This document shows, piece after piece, positions 1-9,507 of a stretch of DNA of 64,000 bases (position 1 is its first letter; every line of letters begins with the position of its first letter). The stretch spans positions 15,015,464 through 15,079,463 of the forward strand of contig CM072514.1 of the NCBI GenBank assembly GCA_036898135.1. The letters are read 5' to 3'. The notes under the pieces are model-generated. The model did not search any database. It had not been told where the DNA came from and saw nothing but the letters and a program-made list of their open reading frames with translations. This stretch comes from Oncomelania hupensis. Taxonomy: Eukaryota > Mollusca > Gastropoda > Littorinimorpha > Pomatiopsidae. A program made the position numbers and the translations under genes.

Positions 1-44
1 AGCAGCAGCAGGCGTTAGACAATTCGCATTGAGGCTGCAAGCGG

Positions 45-118
45 GTGCGCCTCACAATGTGTGTTAGATCTCGTATCGGCCTTCACCTTGCGCACCTGTT
101 GAGCAGGTAATCGCTATG
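45..118 (+). repeat. 3' fragment of a tRNA-headed SINE
   Basis: The stretch with gttagatctcgtatcggcc and a degenerate alternation of gagcag and cgctat matches the 3' body of the fuller SINE copies at 7949-8385 and 17308-17742. The tRNA-like head is missing. It is a 5'-truncated, diverged copy. Confidence 0.6.
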
Positions 119-525
119 TCAGAAGGTTAACATTAATCAATAACTAAAAAGATTGAAGAAATAAAGGGAAGAAGAGACTTGGGTCAAAAACGTATATCTG
201 ATAAATTGTTAGTGATAGTTGACGGATTGGACGACGCGTCTTCAAAAAGGGGCGATAATTGGAACTACGATACCGGTATTCCCATAGCCATATTTCATCG
301 TAAATGTCAAGGAGAATGGCCGCCAAATAATGAACCATCGGTCTTTAGTGTCTTTAGAGAGGAAAAGGGATTGTTTCATCCTGACAATAGTCGTTCCTCT
401 CCGTTCCTTTCTCTTCATTCATTCCTTAATTACTCCTTATTCTCCCTGGCTGCCTGTGGACGAGCCGCTCTCGCTATCTCTCTTTCTCACTCTCTCTCTC
501 TCCCTCAATCGTCTCTATCGTCTCT
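119..525. other. No gene seen
   Basis: Unique-looking sequence turning pyrimidine-rich towards the CT tract. Short open frames here run into the CT repeat and carry no recognisable domain. Confidence 0.5.
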
Positions 526-526
526 T

Positions 527-595
<69 letters not shown>

Positions 596-610
596 GTCTC
601 TGTCTGTCTC

Positions 611-677
<67 letters not shown>
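526..677. repeat. CT microsatellite
   Basis: About 150 bases of CT dinucleotides with a few GTCT interruptions near 588-622, ending in a C tract. Frames through it translate as Ser-Leu or Arg-Glu runs and are not genes. Confidence 0.95.
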
Positions 678-678
<1 letters not shown>

Positions 679-765
679 CCCCCCACAAGTAATGAAATAA
701 ACACTTTCACGACCAATAAAAGAGTTGATTTTTTTATTCGAGGACAGCGCAAATAATAGCACAAC

Positions 766-849
766 AACAACTGCTACTAAGCTTACTACTACTACTTCCA
801 CTGCTACTACTACTACTGCTACTACTACTACTGCTGCTGCCGCTGCTGC
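766..849. repeat. Trinucleotide CTA/CTG tract
   Basis: Imperfect CTA and CTG triplets. The tract sits at the 3' tail position of the reverse-strand SINE at 850-1146, as the AAT tracts do beside other copies of that family. Confidence 0.8.
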
Positions 850-1146
850 ATGGATCTATATACGTGTTTTCAACAAATCACCAGCCAGCCTCAAAGCATG
901 ACGATCTTTTCCAACAAACACGTTCACACGTTATACACACTCTGGCGCGTACAACAAACATGTATGTAACTGAAACAAGGGGTGTAAATGCAAGCACACC
1001 GCTATTAGAAGACGGAATTGAAATCTAAATTTAACTTGAATTTCATTATTTTATTGACAGCAACAAATATCATTACTGAAGGGGGGGAGGAAACCGGAGT
1101 ACCCGGGAAAAGATCTCGGTGACCTGAACAGTCTCGTATAAAGGTC
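850..1146 (-). repeat. Diverged SINE body, family B
   Basis: Shares with 21690-21985 and 50735-51045 the landmarks gctattagaagacgga, attgac followed by cattactgaag, then ggaggaaaccggagt and cggtgacct, in the same order and spacing. On the minus strand these read as SINE body followed by a triplet tail. This is the most diverged copy in the window and no tRNA-like head is visible. Confidence 0.7.
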
Positions 1147-1163
1147 GCACAGCGTCCCCTGCT

Positions 1164-1229
1164 AGCAAAGAAGGTAGACTACGCATCCCTAACCCTAACC
1201 CTAACCCTGCGTAGTAGATATTCTTTGCT
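1164..1229. repeat. Hairpin with telomeric repeats in the loop
   Basis: Arms 1164-1185 and 1208-1229 are inverted repeats matching at about 18 of 22 positions. The loop between them is (CCCTAA)n, three to four units. Confidence 0.75.
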
Positions 1230-1954
1230 GCTAGATCGGAACCCGCGAGCTATACGGCACAGCAATCTAAAGCCCTAAACAATGCGCCATGAGACAACAG
1301 GGGAGACTATCGAGTGACATTGAAACAGTAGTTGTCCTCATTTCATAGGTTGGTAGACTTTGTTTCCTTGCTGTGCTTCTTGTACTTCCTTCGCCTCCTT
1401 CCTCACCCTCCATGTTCTTCCTTCTACCCCGCTTCTTCCTCATATTTGTTCTCCTCTCTTCCATGGAGGAGGATGCTATTTAACGGCGGACTTAGGAAAC
1501 TACTACAGCTGTTGCGGAACCTCTGTATCCTGCCTGTCGTCCATCTTTTTCTTCTCGTGACTTCTTACAGCTTCGTTTTCATAACAACATTATTAACAAA
1601 AAAGACGCCAAGAAAATATTTTGTGCGTTCAATTTTCATCTCTTGGTTAACAATCCTTCCATCCCGTTTTGCTACGCTGAAGCCTCCTCCTCCTCATTGT
1701 TCTTCTCGTCTTGTTCTTCTTCCTTCATCGTCCTCTTCTCTCTCGCTCTCATTTCCAAAAAAAACTACAAAACCTTAGCGACCAATAGTGCAACTGTTGC
1801 GGCAGGGACATCACTGTTTTCACATTTAACCTGTCCTACTCCAATCTTCCTTCACACGTTTTTTTTTTCATTTTCCTTCTTCTCTTTTCTCCCGAGTCAT
1901 ACATCTTCTTTCTCTTTCTCCATTGATAAAGGCGGCAAGCAAAGACACACGTTG
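1230..1954. other. Pyrimidine-rich stretch, no gene seen
   Basis: The plus strand is rich in CTTC and CCTCC. Open frames of up to 148 codons translate to Ser/Leu/Phe-rich sequence with no domain and look like composition artefacts. Confidence 0.5.
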
Positions 1955-2286
1955 ACCCTAAATATTACCCTAGCCCAAATATTACCCTAGCCCTAACCCT
2001 AATACAACCTTAGCCCTAACCCTAATACAATCCTAGCCCTTTCCCTAATATTACCCTAGCCCTAACCCTAATATTACCCTAGCTCTAACCCTAATATTAC
2101 CCTAGCCCTAACCCTAATACAACCCTAGCCCTAACCCTAATATTACCCTAGCCCTAACCCTAATACAACCTTAGCCCTAACTCTAATATTGCCCTAGCCC
2201 TAACCCTAATACAACCCTAGTCCTAACCGTAATATTACCTTAGCCCTAACCCTAATATTACCCTAGCCCTAACCCTAACATTACCC
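1955..2286. repeat. Variant telomere-like array (CCCTAA/CCCTAG)
   Basis: About 330 bases of degenerate units of roughly 24 bases alternating ccctagccctaaccctaat with attac or acaac. Several CCCTAA copies are exact. Interspersed non-telomeric bases make it an interstitial variant array, not a chromosome end. Confidence 0.85.
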
Positions 2287-2429
2287 AAGCTGGCCCATTT
2301 CTTCTCTTCACCTGCTCCTCCCCCCCCCCACCACCACCACCAATGCACTCTCCCCTCGCCTCTTTCTACTTGTTTGTCTTCTTCTTTCTCCCTCTCCTCC
2401 TAACGTTTTTTTAAAAATATATTTTCTTG

Positions 2430-2722
2430 CGTAGCGCTTTCCCAGCTCAAGAGCTGCTCAAGGCGCTGGCCAATACAGGATCTACCCTAAGCCGCCCGAG
2501 ACGCCCACCTGCTGCCTTTAGGCGCATCGCGTGACGCACTGACCACTGAGCACCATGCTGGGCGACAGAGGGTAGGGGAGAATAGGACCCACCGCTTGCT
2601 GTTTTTGGGCGTGGGATGCTGGCATCCACCCGTCTAGGACAGACATGAGCGTCAGGATCTTTTCAAGTCCGTGCGATGCAATGCGGGCCCGCCTAGACTG
2701 GATCTCGGTTTCTACTCTCACC
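2430..2722 (-). repeat. tRNA-headed SINE body, reverse strand
   Basis: The reverse complement matches the SINE at 7949-8385: gatcctgacgctcatgtcc, ggctgcccagg-like, and gccttgagcagctcttgagc all occur in order and end in aagcgct. The head towards 2722 is degenerate. Confidence 0.8.
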
Positions 2723-3146
2723 TGACCTCCACCTTACCTTACCGGATACTTACCTCCTTCTCCAACCTAGAGGCAGGTGTCAAGACGAGACAGAGTTGGC
2801 CACTACTATCAGAACGTCATAGTGGCGTTACCTTGTGGGGGAAAGACTAAACGCTTTACGTCCTAATGGAACTCCAATGTGGCTGTGGTTGATGTCTTTG
2901 CCAGCCGCCACCACAAAAGAAAAATGTTTGGCAAAAGACGCGTTGAAAGTCAAAAATGTTCTCTGCGTCGACCGCAGTCATCTCTTGAGATTACAAGTCG
3001 CCCTGGATAAAGGTTCTGATGTTTTTACCCTCACAAGCTCATATACAGTGACCGGGAAAATATCTTAGCATAGGTTGTCCTTTCAACGATGCGCGACACT
3101 GGTAGGAATTACTGAACTGACGAAATATCTAGCGCGATCACTAGAT
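2723..3146. other. No gene seen
   Basis: A 77-codon frame at 2835-3068 has no recognisable motif and no clear splice context. Nothing else was found. Confidence 0.4.
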
Positions 3147-3215
3147 GATGATGATGATGATGACGATGATGATGATGATGAATATGATGATGCTGATGAT
3201 GACCATCAAGATAAT
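3147..3215. repeat. GAT microsatellite
   Basis: Imperfect GAT triplets with GAC variants; it continues as scattered GAT/GAA triplets to about 3300. Confidence 0.9.
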
Positions 3216-3349
3216 GTTGAATGCGACCACACATTTTATTCATAGAAGAAGAAGGAAAAGATGATGCTTATAAAGAAGATGATAATGCTGATGATTATAA
3301 AAGCGCGAAAGTGGTAATTCCATTCGATTCCCCAACCCCGCCCCACTCC

Positions 3350-4115
3350 AGTCTTCTACACAAACCGTTATCCCTCTCCTCTACACAAGCCACTATCCAT
3401 CTCCTCTACACAAGCCACTATCCCTCTCCTCTACACAAGCCACTATCCCTCTCCTCTACACAAGCCGTTATCCATCTCCTCTACACAAGCCACTATCCAT
3501 CTCCTCTACACAAGCCACTATCCCACTCCTCTACACAAGCCGTTATCCCTCTCTTCTACACAAGCCGTTATCCCTCTCTTCTACACAAGTCGTTATCCAT
3601 CTCCTCTACACAAGTCGTTATCCCTCTCTTCTACACAAGCCACTATCCCTCTCCTCTACACAAGCCACTATCCATCTCCTCTACACAAGCCACTATCCAT
3701 CTCCTCTACACAAGTCGTTATCCCTCTCTTCTACACAAGCCGTTATCCCTCTCTTCTACACAAGCCACTATCCATCTCCTCTACACAAGTCGTTATCCCT
3801 CTCTTCTACACAAGCCATTATCCCTCTCTTCTACACAAGCCGTTATCCCTCTCCTCTACACAAGCCATTATCCCTCTCTTCTACACAAGCCACTATCCCT
3901 CTCCTCTACACAAGCCGTTATCCATCTCTTCTACACAAGCCACTATCCCTCTCCTCTACACAAGCCGTTATCCATCTCTTCTACACAAGCCACTATCCCT
4001 CTCCTCTACACAAGCCATTATCCATCTCTTCTACACAAGCCGTTATCCCTCTCCTCTACACAAGCCACTATCCCTCTCCTCTACACAAGCCATTATCCCT
4101 CTCCTCTACACAAGC
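3350..4115. repeat. 25-bp minisatellite, about 30 units
   Basis: The unit contains ctctcctctacacaagccac followed by tatcc. Variants exchange CACTA for CGTTA or CATTA and CCT for CAT. Three units (75 bases) restore frame, which gives a 322-codon open frame at 3221-4189; this is a shadow of the array. Confidence 0.95.
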
Positions 4116-4566
4116 CATGTACCAGCTCACCCACCCACCCACACCGCCCTTCCCCTCTCACACGCCTCATTGACGTCAACCTTTCGTGAACTTAATCTTG
4201 GCTGGGTGTGGATAACACAAGTTTTGACAACATCCAAGGTCTCAGCACTTTAGCAATCGATCCCGCGATGCTGCGTCCATTAATTATTCATGCATAATCC
4301 CACCCAGACCATTTTCACTGGAGCCCGACTGCTAACGCTGCCCACAACATGGCCGGCTTTCCATGTCTACACCTTTGCACACACCGATGGCAAAACGCAA
4401 CAAAACTATTTTTTTGTGGAAAATGAGACTGCTGTATCCTCTTGATATATTTTTATTAACATTATGAGTTTTGATACTTCATTGTCCTTTTTTATCGGGA
4501 AATTCTGGGTCGCCTCCCCTGGGGAACCCGTAGTCGCAGCCTGTGGCGCGCACAAACTCAAACTAC
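4116..4566. other. No gene seen
   Basis: Mixed-composition sequence with only short frames. Confidence 0.4.
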
Positions 4567-4796
4567 CTAATAGTTGTGTTTTTGAAATTTTGCTGGGGGA
4601 GGGAGCAAACCGGTGTACCCAAAGAAAACCCCCAGAGATGTTGCCAGAGTCGAAAGTAAATAATTAGTGGAGAAACATAAAGTCCATATGTTGGATCGAT
4701 CCCATCTGTCAGGTTCATTGCTTTCTAGCCTGTGGACAAGGCAAGTTAGTCCCGCCTTAGACCACTGGGCTACAACGCTCGCCTGGAGAGTATCAG
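4567..4796 (-). repeat. tRNA-like SINE, reverse strand
   Basis: On the minus strand tgtagcccagtggtctaagg resembles a class II (Ser/Leu-like) tRNA A box and gggatcgatccc a B box. The body ends in gggttttctttgggtacacc and ggtttgctccctccc, related to the gggta-ctcyggtttcctccc core of family B SINEs. Confidence 0.65.
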
Positions 4797-5284
4797 AAAG
4801 CATATTTATTATGAATGGTGAATCATGGTTAAATTGCGCTGTTACTTCCAGTTTTATTCATCTAATTAACCTCAGCTGTGCTAATGAATATTTTTGCTTT
4901 GCAGCGCGTGCTCTAAACTGTCATTTTGTAATTTTACATTCTGTAATGGCGATCTCGTCAGATTGACGGCCTTTCAGTTTGAAGGAAGAAAAAAGCGCGT
5001 GACGGGCATTGTACCACCCAACCACTAGTCTGCTGCAATCAGTATTGTGTCTGCACATTGGGGATCGTGGTGTCTGTACACTATAGAACTACATTTTGGG
5101 AGTGCCAGGGCGTTGTTGCAGTTGGACATAGCACTGATTACGCTGTCAGAAGGCCCCGACTCCCAGACGCTAAAACCGGTATTCCTACGTCCTGTTTGTC
5201 TTTGTACCGTCGCTCTTCTATCTTTCCTCCTTTTATCTTCTTTTATTTACTCTTCCTTCCTGCTTCCTATCCTTCCTTCCTTTC
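4797..5284. other. No gene seen
   Basis: No recognisable repeat or coding motif. Confidence 0.4.
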
Positions 5285-5386
5285 TCTGATTCTATGTGTA
5301 TTGCCACCTTCTAGTCTTTTCCCCTCTTTTCTTCCTCTGATTGTCTGTGTGTTGCCACCTTCTAGTCTTTTCCCCTCTTTCCTTCC
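5285..5386. repeat. 51-bp tandem duplication
   Basis: Two adjacent copies sharing gccaccttctagtcttttcc, preceded by tctgatt in both. They lie in a long CTTCC-rich stretch. Confidence 0.8.
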
Positions 5387-6465
5387 ATGTGCTGCCATTG
5401 TGTTCTCTTCTTTCTTTTACGTTGCTGTGTTTCCGTCTTCTCTTTCCACTGTCATCCGTCTGTCTTTCTATTTCTTCCATTTTCACTGTCATTGGTCTTT
5501 TTCTTTTTTCTATTTCCGCTGTCATTGGTCTGTCCTTACCTTTTTTCCATTTTTCCTGCTGTTCGTTGTCTTGCAGCTTTATATTCCAACCGTCCTTCCT
5601 TTCTCAATTCTTCTTCTTTCTTCTATGACTCAATAGTCCTTGGCGGCGTACAGGGCGCGCACTTGACTTCGAAAAATGCCATGTTGGCGCGAAACCCCAA
5701 GGCCAGTGCTTTGAGCAACTCTTTGGGTGGGAAAGTATGCTATGCTAACATAATTAACCTCTGTGCATTTCTTCAGCTCTTAGGCCTAGTTTATTTTCCT
5801 TCTTTTTCTCCTTCCACGTCTTCTTTTTTCTTTTGCTCCTGCTCCTCCTTCTCCTTTTTCTTCTCCTCCTCTTTTTTCTTCTTTTCCTCCTGCTTCTCTT
5901 CGTTTGCCAAGATAAGGGTGTTTCCCGATTGTAGTGTCAGACAGTGGTCCTGACGGATGTAAGCTCTCGCTACCTTCCCAGTCACAGTTACCTTTCCTCA
6001 TTTCTCCAAACTGTCACTCACTCTTGACCCCCCATTCTCCCTTAACCCTTCTCCCCCCCCCCCTTTCCCTTTGACGACCCCCACCTGGTTGTTTGGAATC
6101 TTCATACCTCATTCATGTCAGTGACTTTCATGCCTTGCCCCCTCCTCCTCCGCTCCCCACCCACCCCACCCCACCCCACCCCGCTCCACCCACCCCACTC
6201 CGCTTCACCCCATCCCACCCCACCCCACTCCACAGGTTTTCTCATTGTTTTTGGTCATTCTGTGGAAGCGTCTTTCGTTCTCTTACTTCGGAAAAGAATG
6301 TTTCGTTCTTGTTCTGGATTGTATCCATATATTTTCTTTGAGTCTTTTATTATAGGAAATCTTCTAAGGTCGAGTTCCGGATTGTTCTGCTGACCTTTTG
6401 GGTGGAGTCCTTAGGTGGAACCACGGCGCAGCTAAGGGCTAGATCGTTGGCCTGGCATACCGATG
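5387..6465. other. Pyrimidine-rich stretch, no gene seen
   Basis: TTC, CCT and CCACCC-rich sequence. Long frames on both strands translate as Phe/Ser/Leu or Glu/Lys runs. Near 6424-6465 a degenerate tRNA A-box-like string precedes the AAT tract, possibly a truncated SINE. Confidence 0.5.
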
Positions 6466-6585
<120 letters not shown>

Positions 6586-6834
6586 GTAAGGGTATTTATA
6601 TAGCGCTGTATCTTATTGACATCAGTTCAAAGCGCAGTTCTTACGCATTTATACTTAACGTTAACGTCGAAACACATTATACGAAAAGAAGTTAAGCGAG
6701 ACACTAATAAATTATGCAATGACATAATACAAAGATAAAAAATAATATTTACAAATAACTATAAAAGACAAGGGATGGAGGGGGGATTGAGGGGGAGAAG
6801 GAGAGCAGCTAAGGAGTGATGGGACAGGGGCGTG

Positions 6835-7272
6835 TGACGGTGGTAGTCTGAATCACAACACAAGGAATGATGACAGTGGTGATCTGAATCACAACACAAG
6901 GAATGATGACGGTGGTGATCTGAATCACAACACAAGGAATGATGACGGTGGTAGTCTGAATCACAAAAGAAGGAATGAGGATGGTGGTAGTCTGAATCAC
7001 AAAAGAAGGAATGATGATGGTGGTGGTCTGAATCACAAAAGAAGGAATGATGATGGAGGTGATCTGAATCACAAAAGAAGGAATGATGATGGTGGTGGTC
7101 TGAACCACAAAAGAAGGAATGATGACGGTGGTTGTCTGAATCACAAAAGAAGGAATGATGAGGGTGGTGGTCTGAATCACAAAAGAAGGAATGATGACGG
7201 TGGTGGTCTGAATCACAAAAGAAGGAATGATGACGGTGGTGGTCTGAATCACAAAAGAAGGAATGATGACTG
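6835..7272. repeat. 36-bp minisatellite, about 12 units
   Basis: The unit contains ggtctgaatcacaaaagaag after a variable gaatgatgacggtggt part. The first four units read acacaagg instead of aaagaagg, giving two sequence classes in blocks. It starts about 15 bases beyond the stop codon of the reverse-strand LINE remnant. The 178-codon minus-strand frame through it is His/Ser/Phe-rich repeat translation. Confidence 0.95.
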
Positions 7273-7287
7273 TGGTGGGAATCGAGG

Positions 7288-8515
7288 TCAGACATTTTTA
7301 AGGAATAGATGAGCTTTCAAATTGGACTTGAATGTGGCTAAATTCGGAGAGCTGCAAAGAAAGAGAAGAAGAGAGTTCCAAGTTGAAGGGCCAAGCACTG
7401 AGAAGGATCGACAGTCTGCAGAGGAGAATTTGTAGCGGGGTATTTGTGGCATGAGGGTGTCAGAGGAAGAACGAAGATGTCTAGATGGCTTTTAGAAGTG
7501 AATGTTCAGGGTGAAGTAGGAAGAAGCTAATCCATGGATGCACTTGTAACAGAAAGTACAGATTTTGTAGGTAATCCTCTGAGATACAGGAAGCCAGTGG
7601 AGAGGATATAGGAGGTGTGTGATATGATCAGATTGTTTTCAATTTGGGAACCAGACGAGCAGCTGATTGCTAAACACGTTGGAGCAGATGAACAGAAGAG
7701 GAAGGAAGTCCAGCCAGAGGAAAGTTACAGTAGTCTAAGTGTAACAGGACAAGAGAGGAAATTAGTTTGGCTGTAGCGTCAGTGGTCAGATGCTTGCGGG
7801 CAAGGCCTATTATACGGAAAGTTGCATGTTTGACAGGTTTTGCGGATGAATTCTGACATGGAGTGAGTGTTGTAAAGGATGACGCCAAGATTGTTTTTTT
7901 ACAAACAGAATATGAAATAGGAATAAGGGTTTGGCCAAGAGTAGTAGGAGGCACTGTGGTCTAATGGTAGTGCTTCGGCTTGCGGATCGGAAGGTCCCGG
8001 GTTCGAGCCCTGGCCGGGCCATTGTGTTGTGTCCCTGGGAAAGACACTTTACTCCTGTTTTCCTACTCCTTCGGATGAGAGTATAAACCGAGGTCTAGTC
8101 TGTGTCGCAGACATTCCATCATAACGGACTTTAAAGATCCTGACGCTCATGTCCTAGACGGGTGAGTGCCGGTGACAAGAAAACACCCAGCATGCACCTA
8201 GGTCCTTCTCCCCCATCCCTGGCTGCCCAGGATTGTGCTCAGTTGTCCGGGCGTCAGACCATGCGCCCAAAGGCTGCGGGTGGACCTCTCGGGCGGCTTG
8301 AGTTAGATCCTGTATCGGCCAGCGCCTTGAGCAGCTCTTGAGCTGGAAAAGCGCTATATAAGAACGATTAAATAAATAGCAATGTCTACAGAGGAAGAAG
8401 ACAGGTTGTGTGTGGTACCTGTGAGCATAACTTTGGTTTTGTTAGCATTGAGTTGGAGCTTGTTGGCAGTCATTCAGTTAGACATGTTTTCTAACCTAGG
8501 TTCCTATCCCCTACT
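7288..8515 (-). pseudogene. L2/CR1-like LINE reverse transcriptase remnant, split by a SINE
   Basis: On the minus strand, about 8515-8390 reads MTANKLQLNANKTKVMLTGT, a typical LINE palm-to-thumb segment. After the inserted SINE, translation resumes near 7950 with LGVIL and SMSEFIRKTCQ in one frame and then RKHLTTDATAKLISSLV and LDYCN in another. A stretch to 7288 carries LHWLPVSQRITYKI, SLRSSSDTL, FSVLGPSTWNSL and FKSNLKAHLF, the usual C-terminal end of L2-type reverse transcriptases, closing with a TGA at 7288-7290. Frameshifts and internal stops show that it is dead. The catalytic Asp pair would lie upstream and is not present. Family is inferred from motif order; the superfamily is fairly sure, the clade less so. 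Confidence 0.85.
7949..8385 (+). repeat. tRNA-headed SINE, near full length
   Basis: The head contains ctgtggtctaatggtagtgc (A box) and ggtcccgggttcgagccc (B box) spaced as in a tRNA; overall it looks most like tRNA-Pro. The body runs through gtgtccctgggaaagacac, gatcctgacgctcatgtcc and gccttgagcagctcttgagc to the tail gctatataagaacgattaaa. It lies inside the LINE remnant, so it inserted later. A second copy is at 17308-17742, with reverse and partial copies at 2430-2722 and 45-118. Confidence 0.92.
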
Positions 8516-8825
8516 AGGCAAAATAAAAGTGGCCATTTTTCACTGTTGATCTTAGCAGTATGATTGCTCTGATGGTTCAGTGTTGACCTAGATCTTTAAG
8601 ATACTTATTTCCGTCTGCCATATCGCCAATGGTGGGTGTAGACTTTACACTTCAATGCACATTCGTTTGGTTCGTCCTTCGTGTGTGCGTGCGATGATCA
8701 AGTATTTTTCTTGGATAGGAAACTGTACTTAAATGTAAAATCTCTATTTCTATAGCACACAGTATAGAGCAGAACCTGATAACCCTGAGGGCTCAGAATA
8801 CTATTATCTACTGTTGGGCAACAAA
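8516..8825. other. No gene seen
   Basis: The segment near 8541-8600 (cagtatgattgctctgatgg) has a partial relative at 24533-24580, so it is probably part of an older dispersed repeat. Confidence 0.4.
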
Positions 8826-9134
8826 TGTAAAGGTAAAAAGTTAAAGGTAGTCCCATAGCCTTGTGGCCGGCCGTAGGGGAGCGTGATGTTGGAGATCACA
8901 CTTATCTTGGTCAGCGTAATGAGGGTGATGCCCATCTCTCTCCCTCGCTGCTTTACCTTCCCCACCCTTAAGAGAGTAGGTACTCAGTCACAGTTGAGTC
9001 AACTGGGGGCGTTGTTATTTGTCGCTTCACGTTTTGCGGTCACCTATCCAAATGCTAACCGCACTGGACGGTGCTTAACTTGCGACACAGTAGCGAGTGC
9101 TCCAACCACTGCGGTATTCGACATCCCTCTTACA
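8826..9134 (-). repeat. SINE with tRNA A box and 5S rRNA-like segment
   Basis: Reverse-strand copy of the element described at 30122-30419. The 5S-like part reads agcaccgtccagtgcggttagcatttgg on the minus strand. The tail is an AAAGGTAAA-type run at 8826-8850. Confidence 0.9.
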
Positions 9135-9507
9135 AATAAAGCAAACCTCTAACGCCACCACGCGGAAGGAGGCAGACAGGCAGCGAATGTGATACATTGA
9201 GCACATGGGCGACAGCTACACGTTAGGACTACTCAGTCTTCATTATTCCCTCGCCCATTCCTCGAGCAAAATCCACCACCACCGCCACCACCCTCACCAC
9301 TCTCGTTCACCCCCTCCTCTTCCGTACCGACACAACATTTCACTTCACACTGTCTGGTATCTACTATCATCGTTACGTCAAACAATTGCGCCTGGCAAAT
9401 GTCGTCGCAGAAGCAGTATTTAAAGGAGAAGTCGCCTTCACGTTTAGACTACAATTCAAACTACTGAATTTCCATAAAATTGTGTTCTTCGGCACCGGTG
9501 AAACAGG
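9135..9507. other. No gene seen; left flank of the 27-bp satellite
   Basis: CCACCACC-rich then unique sequence. The 703-codon frame starting at 9386 begins here but takes nearly all its length from the satellite. Confidence 0.4.

Noticed and set aside
474..801. Arg/Glu-rich proteins near CT tracts
   Set aside because: They are direct translations of dinucleotide repeats.
1955..2286. True telomere or chromosome end
   Set aside because: Units are degenerate and mixed with other sequence, and unique DNA lies on both sides.
7949..8021. Functional tRNA gene (also at 17308, 24144, 61841)
   Set aside because: Only A and B boxes are well kept; no convincing anticodon arm and acceptor pairing, and each is followed by a shared SINE body.
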